From Aeromicrobium stalagmiti (GTDB lineage Bacteria; Actinomycetota; Actinomycetes; Propionibacteriales; Nocardioidaceae): a stretch of DNA of 64,000 bases. The position numbers and the translations under genes were made by a program. The stretch's first letter is position 1. The number at the start of each line of letters is the position of its first letter. The notes under the pieces are model-generated. The model did no database searches, was not told the DNA's origin, and saw nothing but the letters and a program-made list of their open reading frames with translations. This document shows, one piece after another, positions 25,907-34,479 of the stretch. The stretch covers positions 372,001-436,000 of the forward strand of contig NZ_JABSTZ010000002.1 in assembly GCF_013283745.1 (NCBI RefSeq), written 5' to 3'.

Positions 25907-26476
25907 ATGCCGATCCAGATCGCCCAGGACCCTCACGCCGACGAAGTCCTGACCAACGACCCGTTCGCCCTGCTCGCGGGGATGCTCCTCGACCAGCAGT
26001 TCCCGATGGAGAGGGCGTTCGCCGGACCTGCCAAGGTGCTCGACCGGTTCGGGACGCTCGACCCTGCGGCGATCGCGGCTGCCGAGCCCGAGGCTTTTGC
26101 CGACCTGTGCGCGACGCCGCCGGCGATCCACCGCTACGGCCGCTCGATGGCCGGACGCCTGCAGGACCTCGCGCGAGTGGTCGTCGACGAGTACGACGGC
26201 GACACGACCCGCATCTGGACCGAGGCCAAGACAGGTGAGGCGCTGCTCAAGCGTCTCAAGGCGCTGCCGGGGTTCGGCGAGCAGAAGGCCAAGATCTTCG
26301 CCGCGCTGCTGGCCAAGCAGCTCGACGTCAAGCCGCGGGGCTGGACGACGGTGGTCGGCGACTACGGCCGCAAGGGCTACCGGTCGGTGGCCGACGTCGT
26401 CGATGCGGACTCCCTGGCCAAGGTCCGGGCCTACAAGCAGGAGCAGAAGAAGGCCGCCCGCGCGTCAGATGTCTGA
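25907..26476 (+). CDS. HhH-GPD family DNA glycosylase-like protein
   Basis: A 189-residue protein. The N-terminus NDPFALLAGMLLDQQFPMERAFAGP is the HhH-GPD opening (compare LLLDQQ-x-PW), and the helix-hairpin-helix LPGFGEQKAKIFAALLAKQ lies near residues 120-138, followed by a VVGDYG segment at the place of the catalytic Asp loop. The superfamily excises damaged bases, but this subfamily is uncharacterised and it lacks a C-terminal Fe-S cluster. GGAGGATG precedes the ATG. Its end overlaps the next, convergent gene by 12 bp. Confidence 0.78.
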   Translation: MPIQIAQDPHADEVLTNDPFALLAGMLLDQQFPMERAFAGPAKVLDRFGTLDPAAIAAAEPEAFADLCATPPAIHRYGRSMAGRLQDLARVVVDEYDGDTTRIWTEAKTGEALLKRLKALPGFGEQKAKIFAALLAKQLDVKPRGWTTVVGDYGRKGYRSVADVVDADSLAKVRAYKQEQKKAARASDV

Positions 26477-27070
26477 CGGCGCCTGGTCGGGATAGGGCGA
26501 CAGCAGGGCCGCCGGCACCTCGCAGACGGTGGCACCCAGCCACACGTCGTTCATGCGCAGGTAGACCGGGTCGCCGTCCGCGTCGAGCGGCAGCTCGAAG
26601 TCCTCCGCCCCACCGGTGACGAGGTCGGCGGCGAAGCGGCTGCGGGCGTCGAGGATCGTCTGCCAGTCAGCGAGCCACTCCTCGGTGGGACGGTCGGCAG
26701 CGATCGCCGCACCGCCCCGGGCGCGGATGCGCTCCAGCATGCCCTCGACCGCCTCGTTCTGGTCGCCGATCGTGCGGGCCTGGCGCGTGGCGGAGCCCGA
26801 GAGCGGCATCGACTCGACGGTGGAGCGCATGAGCTCGCACTCGCGGTCGACGATCGACACGAGCGTGCCGTCCTCGATCAGCCCGGGGGCGTCCTTCCGG
26901 TCGAGCTCGACCAGCACGCTCACCAGGACCACTGCCACGACGAGCCCGAGCACCATCGCTGCGACGGCGATCCACTTCCACCGCTTCTGCACGGGCGGCG
27001 GCGGAAACTCCCAGACGTTCCTCGCAGGCGGGTAGGGCGGCAGGCCCTGGGTCTCCAACACGGGTGCCAT
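26465..27070 (-). CDS. single-pass membrane protein of unknown function
   Basis: A 201-residue protein: a Pro-rich cytoplasmic start (GLPPYPPARNVWEFPPPP), one membrane helix at about 34-54 (IAVAAMVLGLVVAVVLVSVL), and an extracellular part with two Cys residues (DRECELM, ATVCEVP) and predicted helices. No family recognised. It diverges from the lipoprotein gene 63 bp away. Confidence 0.7.
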   Translation of the reverse strand: MAPVLETQGLPPYPPARNVWEFPPPPVQKRWKWIAVAAMVLGLVVAVVLVSVLVELDRKDAPGLIEDGTLVSIVDRECELMRSTVESMPLSGSATRQARTIGDQNEAVEGMLERIRARGGAAIAADRPTEEWLADWQTILDARSRFAADLVTGGAEDFELPLDADGDPVYLRMNDVWLGATVCEVPAALLSPYPDQAPSDI

Positions 27071-27133
27071 CGTGCCATGCCGGCCGTCGAGACCTGCGAC
27101 AATCAGGTCACGTCACGAGTCTCGGGGGACCTC

Positions 27134-28078
27134 ATGCGACACATCACCGCGCTGCTGACCATCGCCGTGCTGGCACTCACGTCGGCCTGCGGGAGCGACG
27201 AGGCCGGCGGCGGCACCGCCATCGTGGGCGACCAGGGCCTCGACGTCTGCGGCCTGGTGTCGGACGAGACCGTGGCCGACCTGCAGGAGGGCTTCGGCGA
27301 CGAGCCCGTGGCGCCCGCGGAGACCCTCAAGTCCGGTGCCGAGCTCTTCGTCGAGTGCCGGGTCGTCCCGAGCCCCGCCGTCGGGTTCGCCGTCCGAGCC
27401 GCGATGGGCGGTCCCGACCTGACGGCCCTGAGCGCGGGGACGGGCGTGAGCTCCGGCGTCGCGGCCGAGCCTCTCGCGGGCATCGGTGACGAGGCAATGA
27501 TCTCGACCAACTCCTACGACGGGGTGCGCATCGTCGCTCGGGTCGGCGACCAGGACCTCATCGTTGACAGCAACGTCTACGACAACGGCGACTCCGACAC
27601 GATCACCCGCGACGACGTCGTGGCACTGGCGAAGGAGGTGGCCGCCAACCTCGGTGACGAGAAGCCCGGGGCGGTGCGGCTGCCGAAGGCCTGCCCGTCC
27701 GCGACGGGCTCGACGGTGCAGGAGGCGGTGGGGACGGTCCTGGTGGCCCGCGGCTCAGCGGCGTCCAACGGCTCGTTGACGTGCACGTACGTCAGCGAGC
27801 AGCGCACCGCGACGCTCGCCTCGGTCGTCGGCAACCAGGGCATGAGCGTCATGGCCCAGGCCGACAGCCCGCCCGAGAACCGGATCGAGGTCGACGGCGA
27901 GCCGGCGCTCTACGACGACTCCGACGGCGTCGCGGTGTTCGTCGGCGACGAGTGCGTGATCGGTGCCTCGGCGAGCCCGGTCGGCTGGGCGCTCGCCGAC
28001 CAGCGCCCGGAGTCCGAGCAGAAGGCCGAGGACGTCGCCCTCGCGACCTTTGTCAAGAAGGAGATCGGCTGCCCCTGA
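27134..28078 (+). CDS. lipoprotein with two DUF3558-like halves
   Basis: A 314-residue lipoprotein; lipobox LTSAC with Cys at about residue 19, then a Gly-rich linker. Each half begins with a CGLV- or ACPSA-type segment, continues to a single C (VECRVV; LTCTYV) and carries a helix/strand pattern like the actinobacterial DUF3558 domain. Third Cys pairs (DECVIGA, IGCP) close the protein. Surface-attached; function unknown. GACAAT, a possible -10, is about 30 bases before the ATG. Confidence 0.7.
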   Translation: MRHITALLTIAVLALTSACGSDEAGGGTAIVGDQGLDVCGLVSDETVADLQEGFGDEPVAPAETLKSGAELFVECRVVPSPAVGFAVRAAMGGPDLTALSAGTGVSSGVAAEPLAGIGDEAMISTNSYDGVRIVARVGDQDLIVDSNVYDNGDSDTITRDDVVALAKEVAANLGDEKPGAVRLPKACPSATGSTVQEAVGTVLVARGSAASNGSLTCTYVSEQRTATLASVVGNQGMSVMAQADSPPENRIEVDGEPALYDDSDGVAVFVGDECVIGASASPVGWALADQRPESEQKAEDVALATFVKKEIGCP

Positions 28079-28152
28079 CAGGGGCGTGACGAGAGGTCCG
28101 GCGGGCGCCGAGTGGACGGGCCGAGCCTGGCCGGCTGGTCTAGGCTCGCCAG

Positions 28153-28839
28153 GTGATCCTCGCCGCTGCCGTGTGCCCGCATCCTCCGGCCCTCGTCCCC
28201 GAGGTCGGTCCGGGCGTCGACGACGAGCTCGGCGCTGTGCGTCAGGCGTGCGACGACGTCGTCCGGACGCTGCTCGACTCGTCGCCCGACCGCGTCGTCG
28301 TCATCGGCGCCGGGCCGCAGGGTGCCGATCGCGACGAGACGGCCGGCGGCACGCTCGGCGCGTACGGCGTCGACGTCACGGTCGGCGGACCGACCCGCGA
28401 GCTGCCGCTCAGCCTGACGGTCGGGGCATGGCTGCTCGACCGCGCCGGGTGGACCGGGCCGCGGACGTACTCCACCGGGCGGCCCGCCGTCGACGGTCGG
28501 GTGGCCCTGCTCTTGATGGGCGACGGCAGCGCGCGGCGCTCGCTCCAGGCGCCGGGCTTCCTCGACGACCGGGCCGAGGCGTTCGACGCCGGCATCGCCG
28601 CGGCGCTCGCGGCAGGTGACGCCGGGGCGCTGTCGAAGCTCGATCTCGACCTCGGCGCCGAGCTGGCGGCCGCCGGGGCGCCGGCCCTGCGGACGCTGGG
28701 CGAGCTGGCCCTCGACCAGGCAGCCCACGATCACCCGGGCTCCGGTGGCACGAAGAAGGGCGCCGACGTCACCGCGCGGCTGCGGGTGGACGTGGCGCCC
28801 TTCGGAGTCGGCTACGTCGTGGCCGACTGGCTGTTCTAG
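28153..28839 (+). CDS. class III extradiol dioxygenase-like protein encoded next to miaA
   Basis: A 228-residue protein starting MILAAAVCPHPPALVPEVG; the CPHPP near residue 8 is the metal-binding opening of the class III extradiol dioxygenase/MEMO fold. A related protein (Rv2728c in M. tuberculosis) sits next to miaA in actinomycetes, as here. Other metal ligands are hard to place, so catalysis is unproven. TAGGCT with six bases to GTG 28153 indicates a leaderless transcript. Confidence 0.72.
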   Translation: MILAAAVCPHPPALVPEVGPGVDDELGAVRQACDDVVRTLLDSSPDRVVVIGAGPQGADRDETAGGTLGAYGVDVTVGGPTRELPLSLTVGAWLLDRAGWTGPRTYSTGRPAVDGRVALLLMGDGSARRSLQAPGFLDDRAEAFDAGIAAALAAGDAGALSKLDLDLGAELAAAGAPALRTLGELALDQAAHDHPGSGGTKKGADVTARLRVDVAPFGVGYVVADWLF

Positions 28840-28852
28840 CGGGTCGTTCCGG

Positions 28853-29071
28853 CTACTTCTTGCCGTCCTCGGCGAGCTTGTCGGCAGCGTCCTTGGCCTT
28901 CTCGGCCGCGCCGTCGATCTTCGAGTCGTACTTGCCCTTGGTCGCCTTGCTGGCGAGGTCGGCGGCCTTGTCGATGCCCTGGTCGATCTTGTCGTTCTGG
29001 CTGGCGGCGAGATCGGCTGCCTTCTCCTTGAGCTCAGGAGCCTTCTTCTTCAGCTTGTCGAGGAAACCCAT
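28853..29071 (-). CDS. MT0933/Rv0909-like antitoxin family protein
   Basis: A 72-residue Lys/Ala/Asp-rich, almost wholly helical protein starting MGFLDKLKKKAPELKEKA. The MGFLDK opening, a DKIDQGIDKAADLASKATKGKY core and an alternating charged tail are those of the MT0933 antitoxin family (partner of an SRPBCC-fold toxin in M. tuberculosis). No toxin gene is adjacent: neighbours are the extradiol-like gene and miaA. It could be an orphan or a stress protein of another type. GGGGAGAAG precedes the ATG. Confidence 0.65.
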   Translation of the reverse strand: MGFLDKLKKKAPELKEKAADLAASQNDKIDQGIDKAADLASKATKGKYDSKIDGAAEKAKDAADKLAEDGKK

Positions 29072-29146
29072 GGCTTCTCCCCTTCGGTCCGGTCAAGGGC
29101 GCGACCGCCCCCGTGTGGGCATCAGACTACTGCGACAATCCGGGGT

Positions 29147-30064
29147 ATGTCTGTGCCCGATCGCATCGTGGCCGTCGTCGGCCCGACGGCGTCCGGCAAG
29201 TCGTCGCTGGCCGTCGAGATCGCCCGCCGACTGGGCGCGGCGGAGGCGGTCAACGTCGACTCGATGCAGCTCTACCGCGGCATGGACATCGGCACCGCCA
29301 AGGCGCCGCTCGCCGAGCGGGGCGGGGTCGTCCACCACCTGCTCGACGTCCTCGACGTCACCCAGACAGCGAGCGTCGCGGAGTTCCAGCAGCTGGCCCG
29401 CGACGTCGTCGCCGACTGCCACTCCCGCGGCGTGACCCCGGTGCTGGTCGGCGGATCGGCGCTCTACGTCCGCGCGGTGCTCGACCGGCTGGAGTTCCCC
29501 GGCACCGACCCGGCCGTGCGCGATCGCTGGAAGGCCGAGCTCGCCGAGCGGGGGCCCGACGCCCTGCACGCCGAGCTCGCCCGCCGCGACCCGGCCGCCG
29601 CGGCACAGATCCTGCCGACCAACGACCGCCGCGTGGTCCGTGCACTCGAGGTCATCGAGCTGACGGGGGAGCCGTTCACCGCCACGATGCCCGGCCACGA
29701 GTCGATCTACGACGACGTCGTCATGATCGGGCTCGACGTGGCGCGCAGCGTCCTCGACGCACGCCTCGCCGAGCGGGTCGACGTCATGTGGGCCGACGGG
29801 TTCGTCGACGAGGTGCGCCGCCTGCTCCCGCTGGGGCTCGAGGACGGGATGACCGCGTCCCGGGCGCTGGGCTACCAGCAGATCCTCGCCCACCTGCGGG
29901 GCGAGACGACCGAGGGCGAGGCCCGCGACGCGACCGTCACCGGCACCCGCAAGTTCGCCCGGCGTCAGGACCGGTTGTTCCGCAAAGACCCCCGCATCCA
30001 CTGGCTCCCGTACGACGCGGACGACCTCGTCGAGCAGGCCATGGCCCTCGTCGACGCCGAGTAG
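29147..30064 (+). CDS. miaA: tRNA dimethylallyltransferase MiaA
   Basis: A 305-residue P-loop enzyme that transfers dimethylallyl from DMAPP to A37 of tRNA. P-loop GPTASGKSSLAVEIA at residues 12-26, then VNVDSMQLYRGMDIGTAKA near 36-54, the HHLLDVLD motif, the GGSALY motif near 100, and the DNRRVVRALE-type segment (NDRRVVRALEVIELTG). A GACAAT -10 is seven bases before ATG 29147. Stop lies ten bases before dapF. It makes the substrate for MiaB. Confidence 0.95.
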   Translation: MSVPDRIVAVVGPTASGKSSLAVEIARRLGAAEAVNVDSMQLYRGMDIGTAKAPLAERGGVVHHLLDVLDVTQTASVAEFQQLARDVVADCHSRGVTPVLVGGSALYVRAVLDRLEFPGTDPAVRDRWKAELAERGPDALHAELARRDPAAAAQILPTNDRRVVRALEVIELTGEPFTATMPGHESIYDDVVMIGLDVARSVLDARLAERVDVMWADGFVDEVRRLLPLGLEDGMTASRALGYQQILAHLRGETTEGEARDATVTGTRKFARRQDRLFRKDPRIHWLPYDADDLVEQAMALVDAE

Positions 30065-30074
30065 ACTGGGAGAC

Positions 30075-30908
30075 ATGACCTTTCCATGGCTCAAGGGGCA
30101 CGGCACGGAGAACGACTTCGTGCTGCTCCCGGACCATGACGGCTCCGTCCACGGCGATCTGGAGGGGGCCTTCGTGGCCGCCCTCTGCCACCGTCGGCGC
30201 GGCATCGGGGCCGACGGCGTCCTGCGCGTCATCCGCACGTCCGCGCTGGGCCGCACCGACCCCGGCATCGAGTCCGCGGGCGAGTGGTTCATGGACTACC
30301 GCAACGCCGACGGGTCCGTCAGCGAGATGTGCGGCAACGGCATCCGGGTCTTCGCCCTGCACCTGGTGCAGGAGGGGCTCGTCGACCCCACGACCCCGTT
30401 CGTCGTCGGGTCGCGCGACGGCGACAAGGTCATCACGATCGACGGCGACGCGATCAGCGTCGACATGGGGGTCCCGGTCGTGCAGGGCGTCTCCAAGGTG
30501 AGCGCCGACGGCACGACGTGGGAGGCCCAGGACGTCCGCACCGGCAACCCCCACGCCGTCGCGTTCGTCGACCGCCTCGACGACGCGGGCACCCTGCTCA
30601 CGCAGCCCGACTACGACGAGTCGGTCTATCCCGAGGGCGTCAACGTCGAGTTCGTCGTCCGCGAGGGCGAGCGCCACGTCGCGATGCGGGTGCACGAGCG
30701 CGGCTCGGGCGAGACGCGATCGTGCGGCACCGGTGCCTGCGCCGTGGCCGTCGCGACCGCGGTGGCCGACGCCGCCGCCCACCCCGTCACCTACCGGGTC
30801 GACGTGCCCGGCGGCACCGTCCACGTCACGTGGGGCGCCGACGACCACATCACTCTCACCGGTCCCGCCGAGATCGTCGCGCGGGGCACCATGGATTGGA
30901 CTGCATGA
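30075..30908 (+). CDS. dapF: diaminopimelate epimerase
   Basis: A 277-residue enzyme that interconverts LL- and meso-diaminopimelate for lysine and peptidoglycan. Start KGHGTENDFVLL is typical; the two catalytic cysteines are in MCGNGIRV near residue 88 and RSCGTGACAVAV near residue 217. TAGACT, seven bases before the ATG and overlapping the miaA stop, is a leaderless -10. The stop overlaps the hflX ATG (ATGA), so translation is coupled. Confidence 0.96.
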   Translation: MTFPWLKGHGTENDFVLLPDHDGSVHGDLEGAFVAALCHRRRGIGADGVLRVIRTSALGRTDPGIESAGEWFMDYRNADGSVSEMCGNGIRVFALHLVQEGLVDPTTPFVVGSRDGDKVITIDGDAISVDMGVPVVQGVSKVSADGTTWEAQDVRTGNPHAVAFVDRLDDAGTLLTQPDYDESVYPEGVNVEFVVREGERHVAMRVHERGSGETRSCGTGACAVAVATAVADAAAHPVTYRVDVPGGTVHVTWGADDHITLTGPAEIVARGTMDWTA

Positions 30909-32311
30909 CCGACACCTCGACGGGCTCCACGTACGAGCCGCAGGGCACCGAAGGCCTCGAGCTGGAGGAGCGCCACTCGCTGCGACGCGTCGCCAACCTG
31001 CGCACCGAGCTCGAGGACATCACCGAGGTCGAGTACCGCCAGCTGCGCCTCGAGCGCGTCGTGCTGGTCGGTGTCTGGACCGAGGGCACCGCCGAGGACG
31101 CCGACAACTCGATGGCCGAGCTCAAGCTGCTCGCCGAGACGGCCGGCTCCGAGGTGCTCGACGCCCTGATCCAGCGACGCCAGAAGCCCGACCCCGCCAC
31201 CTACATCGGCTCGGGCAAGGTCGAGGACCTGCGCGCGGCGGTCGAGGCCAGCGGCGCCGACACGATCATCTGCGACGGCGCGCTCGCGCCGAGCCAGCTG
31301 CGCAACCTCGAGGACCGGTGCAAGGTCAAGGTCGTCGACCGCACCGCGCTGATCCTCGACATCTTCGCCCAGCACGCCAAGTCCAAGGAGGGCAAGGCGC
31401 AGGTCGAGCTGGCCCAGCTGCAGTACCAGACCCAGCGTCTGCGCGGCTGGGGTGGCAACCTCTCCCGTCAGGCCGGTGGTCGTGCCGCCGGCGGCGAGGG
31501 CATCGGTGGTCGTGGCCCCGGCGAGACCAAGCTCGAGACCGATCGTCGTCGCATCCAGATGAAGATGACCAAGCTGCGCCGCGAGCTCAAGGAGCTCGGC
31601 AAGGCCCGCGAGACCAAGAAGGGCAACCGCCAGCGGCACGAGATCCCGTCGGTGTCGATCGCGGGCTACACCAACGCCGGCAAGTCGAGCCTGCTCAACC
31701 GCCTCACCGACGCGGGCGTGCTGGTCGAGAACGCACTGTTCGCGACCCTCGACCCGACGACCCGGCGCACGCAGACCTCCGACGGACGCGTCTACACGCT
31801 CTCCGACACCGTCGGTCTGGTCCGCAACCTGCCGCACCAGCTGGTCGAGGCGTTCCGCTCCACGCTCGAGGAGGTCGCCGAGTCCGACCTCATCCTGCAC
31901 GTCGTCGACGGGTCCGACCCCGATCCCGAGGGTCAGATCGCGGCCGTCCGCCAAGTCGTCCTCGAGGCCGGCGCCGCCGAGATCCCCGAGCTCATCGTCA
32001 TCAACAAGGCCGACGTCGCCGACCCGCTGGTCATCAAGCAGCTGCTGGTGCGCGAGCCCCACGCGATCGTCGTCAGCGCCCGTTCGGGCGAGGGCATCGA
32101 CGAGCTGCTCAGCGCGATCGAGGCCGACCTGCCGCAGCCGTCGGCGCACATCGACGTGCTGCTGCCCTATGCCCGTGGCGACCTGCTCAACCAGATCCAC
32201 GTGCAGGGCGAGATCGAGTCGCTCGACCACGAGGCCGACGGCACGCACGTCGTCGCGCGGGTCAACGGCGCGCTGGCCAGCGAGCTCGAGCCCTACGCCG
32301 TCGAGGGCTGA
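30905..32311 (+). CDS. hflX: ribosome-associated GTPase HflX
   Basis: A 468-residue GTPase that splits stalled or hibernating ribosomes. Order: N-terminal HflX domain (about 50-190, with PDPATYIGSGKVEDL and a coiled linker), Gly-rich GGNLSRQAGGRAAGGEGIGG-type loop (about 181-205), then the G domain with G1 GYTNAGKSSL near 254, G3 DTVGLVRNLP near 302 and G4 INKAD near 368. The first four bases overlap dapF. The end overlaps the convergent TDT transporter gene by 19 bp. Confidence 0.95.
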   Translation: MTDTSTGSTYEPQGTEGLELEERHSLRRVANLRTELEDITEVEYRQLRLERVVLVGVWTEGTAEDADNSMAELKLLAETAGSEVLDALIQRRQKPDPATYIGSGKVEDLRAAVEASGADTIICDGALAPSQLRNLEDRCKVKVVDRTALILDIFAQHAKSKEGKAQVELAQLQYQTQRLRGWGGNLSRQAGGRAAGGEGIGGRGPGETKLETDRRRIQMKMTKLRRELKELGKARETKKGNRQRHEIPSVSIAGYTNAGKSSLLNRLTDAGVLVENALFATLDPTTRRTQTSDGRVYTLSDTVGLVRNLPHQLVEAFRSTLEEVAESDLILHVVDGSDPDPEGQIAAVRQVVLEAGAAEIPELIVINKADVADPLVIKQLLVREPHAIVVSARSGEGIDELLSAIEADLPQPSAHIDVLLPYARGDLLNQIHVQGEIESLDHEADGTHVVARVNGALASELEPYAVEG

Positions 32312-33402
32312 CCCGGGCCCAGCAGCCGACCGTTGCACGTGTCGCGCACGGTGAGGGCGGCCACGGTCGTCCAGGCGCCGAGCAGCGCCACGAACAGGAC
32401 GGTGGCGACGACTCCGAGGGCGGGGGAGCCGGTCGCGGCGGCGACCGCCGAGGTGCCCGTCACGACGGTCCCGACCGGAAACGTGAACGACCACCAGGTG
32501 AGGGTGAACGGCAGCCCGGTGCGCGCCGTGCGCGCGACGATCGTCGCGGCGACGAGCAGCCACACCACAGCGAGGGCCAGCACCGGCACCCCATACGCAA
32601 GACCGAGACGGGCGTACGCCGGACCGGCCGCGTCGGTGACGGCGTGCGCCGCCGTGACCGACTGGCCGAGAGGCCCGAGCACGATGAACAGGGTCGGCAC
32701 GGTCGCCGCTGCGCCGAGCTGTCCGCGCAGCGTGCGCCGCACGATCGTCACGAGCACCGGTGCGCTGGCGGCCACCGCCACGACGAACAGCACGGTGCAC
32801 AGCGTGAGCATCGGCGTGCGGAGAGCGGTCGGCAGGTGAGGGACGGCGAGCGGACCGGTCGCGGCGCTGACCATCGGCGGCACGACCGGCATGAGCCAGC
32901 CGCCGAAGGCCGGGCCGCCGTAGGGGTCGCTGCGTCGTCGGGTCCGTCGGGGGATCGCGACCGTCGTCCAGAGACCGAGCGCAGTGCCGATCGTCCACAG
33001 CACTGCGTAGGTCACGAGGGCTGTCGCGTCGCCGACCAGGTCGTGGCCGACGAGCAGGGCGCCCGCGCCGACGGTCATGAGCGCCATGGCCGGTGCGCCG
33101 TGGAAGTGCGAGAGCACGGGGTCGTCGAGATAGGAGCGCGCGATGCCGGGATGGGCCAGCCAGTGCGCGACCGTCGCGGCGATCAGCACCGCCAGCAGCG
33201 CCGCCGCGCCGACCCACGCCGTGTGCGCGAGCAGGTCGAGGCCCGGCAGCCGCCGGGGGAGCGACGTCGCCGCGACGGCGACGATGCCGGTGCCCATCAC
33301 GGCAGCGAACCAGTTGGGGCCGAACGTGACGACCCGGTCCGTGATGGGGGCGGTGCCCGGCGTGGTGCCGAGCGTGGTGCCGAAGGTGTCGATCGTGGCC
33401 AT
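32293..33402 (-). CDS. TDT-family transporter (tellurite-resistance/dicarboxylate type)
   Basis: A 369-residue membrane protein with ten hydrophobic helices. The opening FGPNWFAAVMGTGIVAVA and the later HFHGAPAMALMTVGAGAL and WWSFTFPVGTVVTGT segments are those of the TehA/Mae1/SSU1 family. Bacterial members carry C4-dicarboxylates, anions such as sulfite, or confer tellurite resistance; the substrate cannot be chosen from sequence. Divergently transcribed from a LysR regulator 93 bp away, the usual arrangement for a LysR-controlled transporter. Confidence 0.85.
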   Translation of the reverse strand: MATIDTFGTTLGTTPGTAPITDRVVTFGPNWFAAVMGTGIVAVAATSLPRRLPGLDLLAHTAWVGAAALLAVLIAATVAHWLAHPGIARSYLDDPVLSHFHGAPAMALMTVGAGALLVGHDLVGDATALVTYAVLWTIGTALGLWTTVAIPRRTRRRSDPYGGPAFGGWLMPVVPPMVSAATGPLAVPHLPTALRTPMLTLCTVLFVVAVAASAPVLVTIVRRTLRGQLGAAATVPTLFIVLGPLGQSVTAAHAVTDAAGPAYARLGLAYGVPVLALAVVWLLVAATIVARTARTGLPFTLTWWSFTFPVGTVVTGTSAVAAATGSPALGVVATVLFVALLGAWTTVAALTVRDTCNGRLLGPGQPSTA

Positions 33403-33457
33403 GGCTCCAGCGTGGTCCGCCGCCGTCCGTGCCGGTAGAGATCGCGATCCTGTGAGT

Positions 33458-33476
33458 CCACAGCCTTGGCCTGTGG
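33458..33476. promoter_or_regulatory. dyad in the lysR/transporter gap, probable LysR site
   Basis: CCACAG-n7-CTGTGG lies 20 bp before the LysR GTG and 56 bp from the transporter ATG. LysR sites are interrupted dyads in just such divergent gaps. It may overlap the TAAGGT -10 region (33483-33488) of the regulator. Confidence 0.5.
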
Positions 33477-33495
33477 CTGCTGTAAGGTCTGGCCT

Positions 33496-34425
33496 GTGAC
33501 CCTCAGTCCGCACATGCCCGACCTGGCCGGGCTCGCCCTGCTGCTCGAGGTCGCGCGCGCCGGCAGCATCGGTGGGGCCGCGCGGGCGCTCGAGATCACC
33601 CAGCAGTCCGCGTCGGAGCGGCTGCGCACGGTCGAGGCCCAGGTCGGTGTCACGCTCGTACGCCGTGGTGCCCGCGGATCGACCCTCACACCGGCCGGCA
33701 CCGTGCTGGTCGAGTGGGCGGCGCGGCTGCTCGACCTGGCCGACGAGGTCGACGGCGCGATCGGTTCGCTGCGCGCCGAGCGCAGCCGCGAGCTGCACCT
33801 CGCCGCCAGCATGACCGTCGCCGAGCACCTCGTGCCCCGCTGGCTCGTGCAGCTGCGCCAGCGACAGGAGGCCGAGCGGCGGCCACCGACGTCCGTCAGC
33901 CTGCTGGCGACCAACAGCCGCCACGTCGTCGAGATGGTGCAGGACGGGTCCGCCGACCTCGGGTTCGTCGAGGGCACCGGCGCTCCGGCCGGGCTCCGCA
34001 GCCGCGACGTCGGCCACGACGACCTCGTGCTGGTGGTGTCGCCGTCCGACCCGCTCGCGGCGCACCGGGTGAGCCTCACGCCGCAGCAGGTCGCGGCGAT
34101 GTCGCTCACGAGCCGTGAGGTCGGCTCCGGCACCCGCGACGTGCTCCAAACCGCGCTCGCCGAGCACGGCCTGACGATGAACGACGCGGCCGTGGAGCTG
34201 ACGACGTCGAGCGCCGTGCGCGCCTCCGTCCGCGCGGGTGGGGCACCCGCCGTGGTGAGCCGGCTCGTCGTCGGTGCCGACCTCGAGTCGGGGCAGCTGG
34301 TCGAGGTCCCGACCCCCGGGCTGCGGATGCGCCGGACGTTCCGGGCCGTCTGGTCGGGGCCCGCCGCCCCGCCTGCCGGGCCCATCCGCGAGCTGCTCGG
34401 GCTGATCGGCCGCTCGCGCGGGTGA
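33496..34425 (+). CDS. LysR-family transcriptional regulator
   Basis: A 309-residue LysR protein: winged HTH at about residues 8-68 (LALLLEVARAGSIGGAARALEITQQSASERLRTVEAQVG), then the two-lobed effector domain, starting SRELHLAASMTVAEHLVPRWL near residue 97. Substrate-binding segments include SREVGSGTRDVL. TAAGGT and seven bases precede GTG 33496. Probable regulator of the divergent TDT transporter. Confidence 0.9.
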   Translation: MTLSPHMPDLAGLALLLEVARAGSIGGAARALEITQQSASERLRTVEAQVGVTLVRRGARGSTLTPAGTVLVEWAARLLDLADEVDGAIGSLRAERSRELHLAASMTVAEHLVPRWLVQLRQRQEAERRPPTSVSLLATNSRHVVEMVQDGSADLGFVEGTGAPAGLRSRDVGHDDLVLVVSPSDPLAAHRVSLTPQQVAAMSLTSREVGSGTRDVLQTALAEHGLTMNDAAVELTTSSAVRASVRAGGAPAVVSRLVVGADLESGQLVEVPTPGLRMRRTFRAVWSGPAAPPAGPIRELLGLIGRSRG

Positions 34426-34479
34426 GGGCTGTGGACTGCCCGACACGGCTCGTCGAGCCGCAACGATAACCTTCGGACT

